This document shows, piece after piece, positions 8,275 to 15,236 of a stretch of 26,506 bases of DNA. Position 1 is the stretch's first letter. Every line of letters begins with the position of its first letter. The position numbers and the translations under genes are program-made. Origin of the DNA: Ruminococcus sp. (GTDB taxonomy: Bacteria; Bacillota; Clostridia; Oscillospirales; Acutalibacteraceae). The stretch is from positions 1 to 26,506 of the forward strand of contig DPHV01000007.1 in NCBI GenBank assembly GCA_003521625.1, read 5' to 3'. The notes below the pieces were generated by a model. It searched no databases. It was not told the origin of the DNA and was given only the letters and a program-made list of their open reading frames with translations.

Positions 8275-8277
8275 AAT

Positions 8278-8330
8278 AAGAACCACAATTTTGATACAAA
8301 GCGTATCTTAATTGCGGTTCTTTTCTTTTT
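8278..8330 (+). terminator. Intrinsic terminator of ssrA
   Basis: Long hairpin: AAGAACC (8278-8284) pairs with GGTTCTT (8316-8322), extended inward by CAATT/AATTG and GATAC/GTATC with small mismatches. A T-rich tract follows (TTCTTTTCTTTTT). Confidence 0.88.
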
Positions 8331-8377
8331 GCACCGATTAAATTTTAAAGTGCTTGTATTCAAGCCTTTTCTGACTT

Positions 8378-8526
8378 CTTCCACACGAATACAAATTAAA
8401 ATACCTCGGCGGATTGACTTTCTGCCGAGGTGTTTTTGTGGTTATAATGACTTTTAAATTTAATTGCTTAAAAGTAATCGTGTGAAAGATGGGGATTCGT
8501 GTGAAAGATGGGTAATCGTGCGGAAG
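8378..8526. mobile_element. 149-bp MITE-like element with inverted ends
   Basis: The ends form a 15-bp inverted repeat with two mismatches: CTTCCACACGAATAC at 8378-8392 and the reverse complement of CTTCCGCACGATTAC at 8512-8526. The right end also carries copies of CGTGTGAAAGATGGG at 8479 and 8498, and a third, diverged copy (CGTGCGGAAGAT) at 8517, with an exact 19-bp period. Repeated subterminal transposase-binding sites of this kind are typical of IS21-like insertion sequences, but no transposase is present, so this would be a non-autonomous or decayed copy. No target duplication is evident. A terminator hairpin lies inside. Confidence 0.55.
8403..8437. terminator. Bidirectional terminator downstream of hsdS and ssrA
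   Basis: An 11-bp hairpin (8403-8431, ACCTCGGCGGA/TCTGCCGAGGT with one G-T pair) is flanked by GTTTTTG on the plus strand and by A-rich sequence that reads ATTTTAATTT on the minus strand. It can end the hsd operon and insulate it from the convergent tmRNA gene. Confidence 0.75.
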
Positions 8527-8644
8527 ATACACTTTGTCTTTGTTTTCCGATGCCAAAATACTGTCCCTGAAGAATATAATTCGTCTTGAAATTGTATTCT
8601 TTTATAAAATCTTCTATCAGTTTTTCATCCGTGAACAATTCCAT
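8468..8644 (-). pseudogene. Remnant of an unidentified gene behind hsdS
   Basis: A short minus-strand reading frame (58 codons from ATG, extendable upstream without a start codon almost to hsdS) encodes residues such as MELFTDEKLIEDFIKEYNF that look like real protein sequence. Its last third is simply the translation of the 19-bp repeats of the neighbouring element. It is probably the N-terminal fragment of a gene cut by insertion of that element. No family is recognised and there is no convincing ribosome binding site. Confidence 0.35.
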
Positions 8645-8715
8645 ACGGTAATTATCAATTACAAATGGAATTTTCCGTCCCGGAAAAAGATAAATCCCTT
8701 AACCATTACTTCACC

Positions 8716-10200
8716 TTATTTCAGCTTATCACACAGCGGAAGGATTTCTTCCAGCTTGGCGACGATACGCTTCTGCTCGGCAAGGGGAGGAAGCGGGACG
8801 AGAAAATCTCGAACATTTTTTACATTCAAATTTCCTTGAGAAGCATTTTTACCATAAATATTCTTTTTGGCACTCGAAACACCAATAGGTGAGTTTAACC
8901 AATACAGTATGTATTGATTATCAAGCAAATTGTTGCTAACAAGTTTTATTAATGTAAGACTTACATAAATAGCAAAGTCTAAGTCCGTATCAATAATAGC
9001 CGCTTCGCCTATTCCTGCACCAACACGTGTTAGTAAAATGTCCCCTTTTTCGGGCTTTGCGTTTTGGGTTAACTTATTATACAACTCATACGAAATATAA
9101 TTATGATCTTCGGGCATAAATCTGTATGGTTTTACATTTTTTGCTGAAATAAACGGCATACCATCATTCTCCGAAACATATGTAGGGGTAGATGCATAAC
9201 CGCAAGTTAAGACAGCACACAAATTATCAAATCGTACCCACTTCCAACTCTCCGGAATGTCAAACGGAATCTCGTCCTCTGTAATCTCCGGCAAGGGTTT
9301 TCGTTTTTTAATTTTGCCGGCTTTGATGAGTTCTTTCTTTTCTTCCTGAATCTGTTGATACAGTTCTTCGGCTGTGCCTTCTTCGGGGCGCTGTTCAACC
9401 AGTTTGCCCTGAATAGCCATTTGAAGAATTGATTTCTGCATATCCACAGGGAAACGCTTGTTTAAGTCCTCCAGTCTGCTCCACGCCTTTTCATAGCGGT
9501 CGATATACGGCAACAGTTCCTCAATCTTCGCTACAATGCGCTTTTGTTCGGCAAGGGGTGGGAGTGGAAATACTGAATTTGCTACTTTATCACTATTAAG
9601 GTTTTTGACAACTGCACCACTGACTTTACCGCAAAACTGTATATATGCAAAATTTGAAGATAACAACCAGTACAAATAGTCTCGGTTAAATATCTTTGTT
9701 GGTTGGCTAATAACAAGCCATCCGTCATGTATACAACCGTCAACTTTCAAAATATATGGTCTTCCAAAACTCATGGAATTTGTAAGTAAAAAGTCTCCAG
9801 AATGAACCATACGACTTTTGGAAACACCCGAAGGCTTGATTTTTTCTGCTGTTGAACTTATATATTTTCCGTTCTTTTCCGTATCACCAATTTTGATCCA
9901 ATTGACACCGTTTTCTGCTGTTGTAATGTAGTCCTTAATGGGACGAGGTGATCCTCCTCTTGCGATGGTACATACATTGCCAAGTTTGACCCATTCCCAA
10001 GTTTCAGGAATCTCAAATGTTTTTTCATCGTCAGTTATGTCTGTAACAATCTTTTGTTTAACACGTTGACCATCAACATTGTCATCAATAAGCGTCTGAT
10101 CAATTAACTCCTTTGCCGTTCCATCGCTTGAAAGGTGTTCGGTCAGTTTCCCTTGTATGGCTAATTGCAATATGCTTTGTTTTAACTCCTGCGGCGTCAT
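8716..10200 (-). CDS. hsdS: Type I restriction-modification specificity subunit
   Basis: Recognises the bipartite DNA target for the HsdR2M2S complex. The 494-aa protein has the classical two-fold architecture: an N-terminal conserved helix (SILQLAIQGKLTEH), target recognition domain 1 (about 60-225), a central spacer LPPLAEQKRIVAKIEELLPY with a repeat of the first helix (SILQMAIQGKLVEQ), recognition domain 2 (about 315-470), and a C-terminal LPPLAEQKRIVAKLEEILP. Each recognition domain begins with the usual (D/E)IPE(T/S)W(E/K)WV entry. It appears complete and intact. Its ATG overlaps the hsdM stop by 4 bp (ATGA) and is served by a GGAGG inside hsdM. The recognition sequence cannot be predicted. 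Confidence 0.95.
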   Translation of the reverse strand: MTPQELKQSILQLAIQGKLTEHLSSDGTAKELIDQTLIDDNVDGQRVKQKIVTDITDDEKTFEIPETWEWVKLGNVCTIARGGSPRPIKDYITTAENGVNWIKIGDTEKNGKYISSTAEKIKPSGVSKSRMVHSGDFLLTNSMSFGRPYILKVDGCIHDGWLVISQPTKIFNRDYLYWLLSSNFAYIQFCGKVSGAVVKNLNSDKVANSVFPLPPLAEQKRIVAKIEELLPYIDRYEKAWSRLEDLNKRFPVDMQKSILQMAIQGKLVEQRPEEGTAEELYQQIQEEKKELIKAGKIKKRKPLPEITEDEIPFDIPESWKWVRFDNLCAVLTCGYASTPTYVSENDGMPFISAKNVKPYRFMPEDHNYISYELYNKLTQNAKPEKGDILLTRVGAGIGEAAIIDTDLDFAIYVSLTLIKLVSNNLLDNQYILYWLNSPIGVSSAKKNIYGKNASQGNLNVKNVRDFLVPLPPLAEQKRIVAKLEEILPLCDKLK

Positions 10201-11711
10201 TCCCGAACACCTCCGAGAATGGCGGTTATGTCAGCCAGCACACGGTCAATTTCGGCGTTCAGAGATGCCCGTTCTTCCTGATAACGCTGAATAAGATCCA
10301 TTGGATCAAGTATTTCTTCTTCAATATGGGGATAACCACAAAGGTCAAGGTTATAATTCGTAATTACTAAACCATTGGAATCTCTTAACTCAATATCACC
10401 ATTTTCTGTTTTGTAAGCAGTATATTTTTTTGCTTTATCAAAACCGTCTATATTGATTTCCTCACGGTTGTTCCACCACTCGATAACAGGCTCAAAATGC
10501 TCCAACTTCATCGGTTTGGTTTTTGAGAAATGCTTATATCCCTCGGGCATATCAAGACGGTAAAACCAGGTTTCTTCGGTAGGCTTGGTGCGGTCAAAAA
10601 ACAGAATGTTGGTAGTAATAGATGTATATGGCGCAAAAACACTGCCCGGCATACGCACAACGGTATGCAGATTAAATTCGGATAGCAGTTTCTTTTTAAT
10701 ATTTTTCTTCGCATTATCTGTGCCGAACAGAAAGCCGTCGGGTAGGATGACAGCGGCACGACCGTTCTTTTTAAGGCGGTACATAATCACCGACATAAAG
10801 AGGTCGGCAGTTTCACTGCTTGCAAGGTCAGAGGGGAAATGATTTTTAACTTCTGCCTTTTCCGAGCCGCCGTAAGGAGGATTCATCAGAATAACGTCAA
10901 ACTGATCGTCCTCGGTGTAGTCCAATACATCGTGGAGCAAGGAGTTCGAGTGGAAAACCTGCGGAACATCAAGATCGTGCAAAAGCATATTTGTAATGCA
11001 GAGCATATACGGAAACTGCTTTTTCTCGATACCGTAGATAGAATTATTGTATTTTTCTTTATCCGCGGTGGTTGTGACTTGCTTGTCCAGTTCTTTTAGC
11101 CAGCTTGTGATAAATCCGCCGGTGCCGCAGGCAAAATCCGCCATTTTTTCGCCGATTTTCGGCTGAATCATTTTTGACATAAAATCGGTTACGGCACGAG
11201 GTGTATAAAACTCTCCGGCAGAACCGGCGCTTTGCAGTTCTTTCAGAATGGATTCATAAATCTCGCCGAAAGCGTGGCTTTCCTCATAATCGCTGAGATC
11301 CAGTTCATCAATGACATTGATAACCTGACGGAGTAATACACCGTCTTTCATATAGTTGTTTGCGTCGGCAAAGGTAGTTTGCACAATAGCCTTTTTTATG
11401 GGAGTAGATGCAGTAACAGGCAGATTTTTGAGAGTCGGAAACAGCGTGTTGTTTACAAAATTAAGTAATGTATCTCCAGTCATGGCAGAGCCGGAACGGT
11501 CGTCTGCCGCCCAAGCTGACCAACGACATTCTTCGGGAATGATGGATACATAGTTTTCTTCATCCATATCCCAGTCCTGTTCTTTTGCGTCATATACTTT
11601 TAAAAAGAGCATCCATGCAATCTGCTCAATACGCTGGGCATCACCGTTGATACCTGCGTCATTGCGCATAATGTCACGAAGTCTTTTTACAAATCCCGAT
11701 AGATTGCTCAT
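10197..11711 (-). CDS. hsdM: Type I restriction-modification methyltransferase subunit
   Basis: N6-adenine methyltransferase subunit that modifies the host target and forms the core of the restriction complex. The 504-aa protein shows the HsdM N-terminal helical domain (LSGFVKRLRDIMRN and IAWMLFLKVYDAKE), GEFYTPRAV just before the catalytic domain, the SAM-binding motif I ADFACGTGGF (191-200) and the catalytic motif IV NPPY (277-280). A C-terminal part is rich in Glu and Lys. It starts 5 bp after the hsdR stop and overlaps hsdS. All catalytic motifs are intact, so the enzyme is probably active. Confidence 0.96.
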   Translation of the reverse strand: MSNLSGFVKRLRDIMRNDAGINGDAQRIEQIAWMLFLKVYDAKEQDWDMDEENYVSIIPEECRWSAWAADDRSGSAMTGDTLLNFVNNTLFPTLKNLPVTASTPIKKAIVQTTFADANNYMKDGVLLRQVINVIDELDLSDYEESHAFGEIYESILKELQSAGSAGEFYTPRAVTDFMSKMIQPKIGEKMADFACGTGGFITSWLKELDKQVTTTADKEKYNNSIYGIEKKQFPYMLCITNMLLHDLDVPQVFHSNSLLHDVLDYTEDDQFDVILMNPPYGGSEKAEVKNHFPSDLASSETADLFMSVIMYRLKKNGRAAVILPDGFLFGTDNAKKNIKKKLLSEFNLHTVVRMPGSVFAPYTSITTNILFFDRTKPTEETWFYRLDMPEGYKHFSKTKPMKLEHFEPVIEWWNNREEINIDGFDKAKKYTAYKTENGDIELRDSNGLVITNYNLDLCGYPHIEEEILDPMDLIQRYQEERASLNAEIDRVLADITAILGGVRE

Positions 11712-11716
11712 TAAAA

Positions 11717-14083
11717 TTAACCTGCCTTATATAGTTCTTCTTCCAAGGCTTTTACAGCTTGAATGTAGCCTGCTTTTCCGCCGAAATAGGTGGCGATTTT
11801 TGAGGGCTTTCCGAATTTCTTAAACGGATCAAGCTGTAAAATCTCGGTTTTCTCAATTTCATAAATACCTGTGTTCATATATTTATCGAGGAGGGCTTCC
11901 AGCACTTCTCTTGCAACACCGCTGTATTTGCTCAGGAAATCACGCTTTTTTACATTATTCGCACGCTCTTTGCGTGTAAGCGGCTTTTGATTAAAGGCGA
12001 CATGGCAAATGAAGTCAAAATCATCCACATCGGTCATACCTTGCTCCGCTTTCATCTGCTCAAGGTCTATGCCTTGCTCTTTCAGCAATTCCCGAATGGC
12101 ATCTTTCTTTTCTTCGGAAGTCCATTTTGAAATGAAGTTGTCAAGAGAAGCATATTTGCCGAGAATATTAGACTTTGTATAGTCCGTAATGCTTTCCTGG
12201 CGGAGAAGCTTGCCTTGGGTATCGTAAACCTCAACCCGCTTTCCGATGATGTGAACATCACATCCGTTTTCATCAACAACATATTTGTCAACAGTAGGGG
12301 GTGGCGATACAGGATCACCGCCATTACCGGGTGTATCGGGTTTCGGTGTCGGCTTGTGATTAGGGTCAAAGCCTTCTACAATCTCAATAGGACCGTCCCA
12401 ATCGGGATCGGAAAACAGCCTTGTCACATTGCGGAAGTCCATAACAACAAAGTGGTTCTTGCCTTCTTTCTCACGAAGGCGGGTACCACGACCAATAATC
12501 TGCTTGAATTCAGTCATCGAACCGATCATTTCATCAAGGACGATCAGTTTTGTCATTTTGCAATCTGCACCGGTGGAGAGCAATTTTGAAGTGGTGGCAA
12601 TAACCGGATATGGTGCAGATACGGAAATAAAGTAGTCAAGCTTGCTTTTGCCGTAAGTATCGGAGCCTGTGATACGGACAACATAGTCGGGATTTTCTTT
12701 GACCATATCGGCGTTGAGATTATTCAGCGCAATACGCATACGCTCTGCGTGATCTTCAGTAGCACAAAATACGATGGTTTTCTGCATTCTGTCGGTACTC
12801 TTGAGGTATTCGGTTATTTCATTTGCAACCTCGTATGTGCGGTCTTCAAGAATAATATTGTAATCAAAATCGCTGTTAGTATAAATGCGATCCTCAATTA
12901 CATTTCCGAATTTATCAAGTTGTCCTTTGTAAGGGCGCCAGCCGTCTGAAATGTCGGTTGTTATATTTATAACCTTGAATGGGGCAAGAAAGCCGTCGTC
13001 AATACCTTCTCGCAAACTGTATGTATATACAGGCTCACCAAAGTAATCAATATTTGAAATATATTTTGTTTCCTTAGGAGTTGCGGTCATACCGATTTGT
13101 GTAGCAGAGGAGAAATAATCAAGAATTTTGCGCCAGTTGCTGTCCTTTTTTGCAGAACCACGATGGCACTCATCAACAATAATTAGGTCAAAGAAATCCT
13201 TATTAAATAACTTTGCAAATCGAGCAACTGTTTCTTCGCCACTTTCTTCATCTTCGTTTTCTTCGTTACCTGCAAGCTGTTGATAAAGAGAAAAATACAC
13301 CTCGTGAGAAGTTATGGTAATGGGATCGTCTTTTGCAAAATTTATCTTATGTATTACTTTTTCAAGGGGAGAAAAATCCTGCTGAATCGACTGATCCACG
13401 AGAATATTGCGGTCAGCCAAATATAGAACTTTCTTTTTGAGTCCGCTTTTTAAAAGGCGGTAAACAATCTGAAATGCCGTATAGGTTTTGCCTGTACCCG
13501 TTGCCATAACGAGCAGTAAACGCTCTTGTCCGTTTGCGATTGCTTCAACGGTACGGTTAATAGCGTTACGCTGATAATATCTTGGATCATATGTGTTCTG
13601 GCTTGAGTAGTAAGGCTGTGCAATAATTTTTCTCTCGTTATCAGAGATGCCCTTGCCGCCGTTTGCTTCGCTTTCCCATCGGGCAGTAAGTTCATCCACA
13701 GTCGGAAATTCGTCCATATTCAATGTGCGTTCAAAACCGGTCAGAAGGTCGTGCTCCTGAAATCCGTCACCGTTTGAACTGTATGCAAACGGAATATCCT
13801 GCATTTTGGCATAGGTAATCGCTTGCTGCAAACCGTAAGATATAGAATGATTATTATCTTTGGCTTCAACAATCGCAATAGGTTTATTTTTTGTTAAGTA
13901 AAGAACATAATCAGCCTTCTTTGGTTTTTCACGGGTTACAATATTTCCTTTCAGATTGATGCGACCGTCTGTTATTTTGGTTTCCATCGTAATACGGTCG
14001 AGTCCCCATTTTGCTTGTATTGCAGGAGTTATATATTGTAGCTTGATGTCTTCTTCAGTCATCTGTTTTTTATCTAGAATCAC
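11717..14083 (-). CDS. hsdR: Type I restriction endonuclease subunit R (EcoEI type)
   Basis: Restriction and ATP-dependent translocation subunit; cuts unmethylated DNA away from the recognition site. The chosen GTG start at 14083 follows AAAGGAGG with 7-nt spacing and gives 788 aa, normal for the EcoEI-like class; a longer frame opens at 14191 but lacks a ribosome binding site. The N-terminal PD-(D/E)xK nuclease shows D58 and EAK (E73, K75). The SF2 motor has Walker A MATGTGKT (193-200), the DECH box with DECHRGSAKKDS, motif III GMTATP, and motif VI QIIGRGTRLREKEG. An EcoEI-type C-terminal domain follows a Pro-rich hinge. It is the first gene of the operon hsdR-hsdM-hsdS. Confidence 0.95.
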   Translation of the reverse strand: MILDKKQMTEEDIKLQYITPAIQAKWGLDRITMETKITDGRINLKGNIVTREKPKKADYVLYLTKNKPIAIVEAKDNNHSISYGLQQAITYAKMQDIPFAYSSNGDGFQEHDLLTGFERTLNMDEFPTVDELTARWESEANGGKGISDNERKIIAQPYYSSQNTYDPRYYQRNAINRTVEAIANGQERLLLVMATGTGKTYTAFQIVYRLLKSGLKKKVLYLADRNILVDQSIQQDFSPLEKVIHKINFAKDDPITITSHEVYFSLYQQLAGNEENEDEESGEETVARFAKLFNKDFFDLIIVDECHRGSAKKDSNWRKILDYFSSATQIGMTATPKETKYISNIDYFGEPVYTYSLREGIDDGFLAPFKVINITTDISDGWRPYKGQLDKFGNVIEDRIYTNSDFDYNIILEDRTYEVANEITEYLKSTDRMQKTIVFCATEDHAERMRIALNNLNADMVKENPDYVVRITGSDTYGKSKLDYFISVSAPYPVIATTSKLLSTGADCKMTKLIVLDEMIGSMTEFKQIIGRGTRLREKEGKNHFVVMDFRNVTRLFSDPDWDGPIEIVEGFDPNHKPTPKPDTPGNGGDPVSPPPTVDKYVVDENGCDVHIIGKRVEVYDTQGKLLRQESITDYTKSNILGKYASLDNFISKWTSEEKKDAIRELLKEQGIDLEQMKAEQGMTDVDDFDFICHVAFNQKPLTRKERANNVKKRDFLSKYSGVAREVLEALLDKYMNTGIYEIEKTEILQLDPFKKFGKPSKIATYFGGKAGYIQAVKALEEELYKAG

Positions 14084-14191
14084 TGTCAGACCTCCTTTGC
14101 TATTGTTAATCAAATTATCTATAACAATATTATAATATATAAAATCACACTTAAATAATAGAAATATCAAATGTTCAATATAATTATACAT

Positions 14192-14232
14192 ATTATAACA
14201 TATTTAGATAATGCAAACAACAATTATTGTTG
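14192..14232 (-). promoter_or_regulatory. hsd operon promoter with overlapping palindrome
   Basis: On the minus strand TTGTTT (14220-14215) and TATAAT (14197-14192) are 17 bp apart, giving a leader of about 100 nt to the hsdR GTG. A palindrome CAACAAT-T-ATTGTTG (14218-14232) overlaps the -35 element, a position suited to an operator. The surrounding 14084-14240 is very AT-rich and otherwise holds nothing I can identify. Confidence 0.55.
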
Positions 14233-14312
14233 ATAAAATATACTTATTTATTGTTCACTGTACAGCTTTTGGGACAATAGTAATTCTTATGAATAATATT
14301 TTCAAAATACCA

Positions 14313-14368
14313 TTGACAACAACAAAAAACCGTTTTATAATACAGTTAATAAATCGAACAAATGTTCT
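14313..14368 (+). promoter_or_regulatory. Consensus promoter with LexA (SOS) box
   Basis: A perfect TTGACA (14313-14318), 17-bp spacer and perfect TATAAT (14336-14341) are followed by CGAACAAATGTTCT (14355-14368). That matches 13 of 14 positions of the Bacillus-type LexA box CGAACRNRYGTTYC and contains the perfect core GAAC-N4-GTTC. The box lies about +7 to +20 from the expected start, where repressor would block the polymerase. The same region can fold as an AU-rich hairpin (14351-14385) ahead of six T residues. Confidence 0.8.
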
Positions 14369-14392
14369 TGATATTTGAACGATTTTTTCCCT

Positions 14393-14435
14393 AAGCAGTG
14401 CTCTTTCAGCTTGAAAGATTGTGGAAGTACTGCTT
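14393..14435 (+). other. Leader hairpin before the first zinc-ribbon gene
   Basis: AAGCAGT (14393-14399) can pair with ACTGCTT (14429-14435), enclosing a second hairpin TCTTTC-AGCTT-GAAAGA (14402-14418). It falls in the 5' leader of the SOS-controlled transcript, 42 nt before the start codon. There is no T-run, so it is not a terminator; function unknown. Confidence 0.45.
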
Positions 14436-14476
14436 GCCCTGTTAATTGCACGAATATATGAAAGAAGGAATTGAAA

Positions 14477-14668
14477 ATGAGTAGTCAAAATGTAAGATGT
14501 CCAATTTGCGGGTGCTTGAATAAAGGACTTGCTCTTGATGAAACTCACGGTTGGATGGAGTGTATAAATTGCAAAACGGTTGTTCAAGTACAACCGGAAA
14601 AATATGTTAAGAGAGTTCCTGTAATATCAATGAAGGAAGTAAGCAGATTGAATAAGTCTTTAGGTTGA
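14477..14668 (+). CDS. Small zinc-ribbon protein
   Basis: A 63-aa protein with two Cys pairs, CPIC near residue 8 and CINC near residue 32, separated by about 20 residues: a rubredoxin-like zinc ribbon. A basic tail contains KYVKRVPVISMKEVSRLNKSL. Such small ribbons in phages bind nucleic acid or partner proteins, but no specific function can be assigned. The ATG at 14477 was chosen because AAGGA sits 7 nt upstream; a TTG two codons earlier is too close to that site. It is the first gene behind the LexA-box promoter and is followed after 16 bp by a second ribbon gene. Confidence 0.75.
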   Translation: MSSQNVRCPICGCLNKGLALDETHGWMECINCKTVVQVQPEKYVKRVPVISMKEVSRLNKSLG

Positions 14669-14684
14669 TTTTTGAGGAGGTTCA

Positions 14685-14867
14685 ATTACGAATAACGAAT
14701 GGAAACCATATCGATGCTATTGCCCTAATTGCGGCAATCTTCTCATCGGATATAAGAATAATGAGAATACGGTAAAATATTCATGCAGCCAATGTAAAAT
14801 TCATGTGATAAGGCGTGAAAAAGGTCGCAGAAGTATCCTTTTTGAAACGTTCAAACCGATAAATTAA
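14685..14867 (+). CDS. Second small zinc-ribbon protein, non-canonical start
   Basis: An open frame of 60 codons encodes another four-Cys ribbon: CPNC after the segment PYRCY, then CSQC about 24 residues later, and a basic C-terminal part IRREKGRRSILFETFKP. A strong GAGGAGG (14674-14680) stands in front, but no ATG, GTG or TTG occurs in frame near it. The candidates are ATT at 14685 (4-nt spacing) and ACG at 14688 (7-nt spacing). ATT is used by bacterial infC, so it is possible; otherwise the gene lost its ATG by one base change, or the base is a sequencing error. The only nearby ATG (14699) is in another frame and stops after nine codons. It ends about 100 bp before a terminator. Confidence 0.6.
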   Translation: MTNNEWKPYRCYCPNCGNLLIGYKNNENTVKYSCSQCKIHVIRREKGRRSILFETFKPIN

Positions 14868-14972
14868 AATTGAATTCAGCGCAACGACGGAATGGTTGAG
14901 TATTAATTACTTTGTAATTCCATTTCCAGGTCTGCGTGGTGAAGGTCAGCTGAGTGTACCAGTATTGTTGAA

Positions 14973-15024
14973 GCCGCTGACAGTTTAGATCTATTTTTAG
15001 GTCTATTCTGTCAGTGGCTTTTTT
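14973..15024 (+). terminator. Intrinsic terminator of the zinc-ribbon operon
   Basis: The 11-nt arms GCCGCTGACAG (14973-14983) and CTGTCAGTGGC (15008-15018) pair with one G-T; the inner TAGATC/GGTCTA extends the stem. Six T residues follow directly. Confidence 0.9.
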
Positions 15025-15196
15025 ATTTATAAAAATTTAATTCTCAAAGTCTTGAGATGCGCATTAGAGACGGCGGGATACATATTTAGTTAACCCCAAA
15101 AAGGGTAAAGCAATATGTTCCCACTGTACTTTGTTATGCCCGTTTTAGATTTTGTGCAGTCGGAAAATCATTTGTTTGTTATCTGAATTTGTATCC

Positions 15197-15235
15197 TGTT
15201 TGTCTCTGATAAGACTCAAGCGGAAAGGACAAACA
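15197..15235 (+). promoter_or_regulatory. Start-proximal hairpin (copy 1)
   Basis: A perfect 8-bp stem TGTTTGTC (15197-15204) with GACAAACA (15228-15235) ends one base before the ATG at 15237 and takes in part of the ribosome binding site AAAGGA. The loop contains GATAAG, CTC and a GGAAAGGAC that shares its core with copy 2 at 15819-15870. It could control translation of the sigma-like gene. Confidence 0.5.
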
Positions 15236-15236
15236 A

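Larger units (their letters stand above)
14868..15236 (+). other. 369-bp non-coding stretch rich in hairpins
   Basis: No plausible gene. Left to right it holds: GGAATGG (about 14890) facing CCATTTCC with an inner AATTAC-TTT-GTAATT hairpin; a strong terminator at 14973-15024; a hairpin at 15075-15122 (GGGA plus ACATAT pairing with ATATGT plus TCCC, one bulged T, inner ACCC/GGGT); and the start-proximal hairpin at 15197-15235. The part before the terminator could be a small RNA or just a structured 3' UTR of the zinc-ribbon operon. It matches no RNA class that I recognise. Confidence 0.5.

Noticed and set aside
8354..8394. Inverted repeat TTGTATTC/GAATACAA as an additional terminator or recombinase site
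   Set aside because: The 25-nt loop and lack of a T-run make it a poor terminator, and its right arm is part of the inverted end of the mini-element; chance pairing is likely.
14084..14191. Longer hsdR reading frame starting at 14191
   Set aside because: The extra 36 residues are AT-rich, hydrophobic and unlike the family, have no ribosome binding site, and lie over the promoter. GTG at 14083 has an excellent AAAGGAGG.
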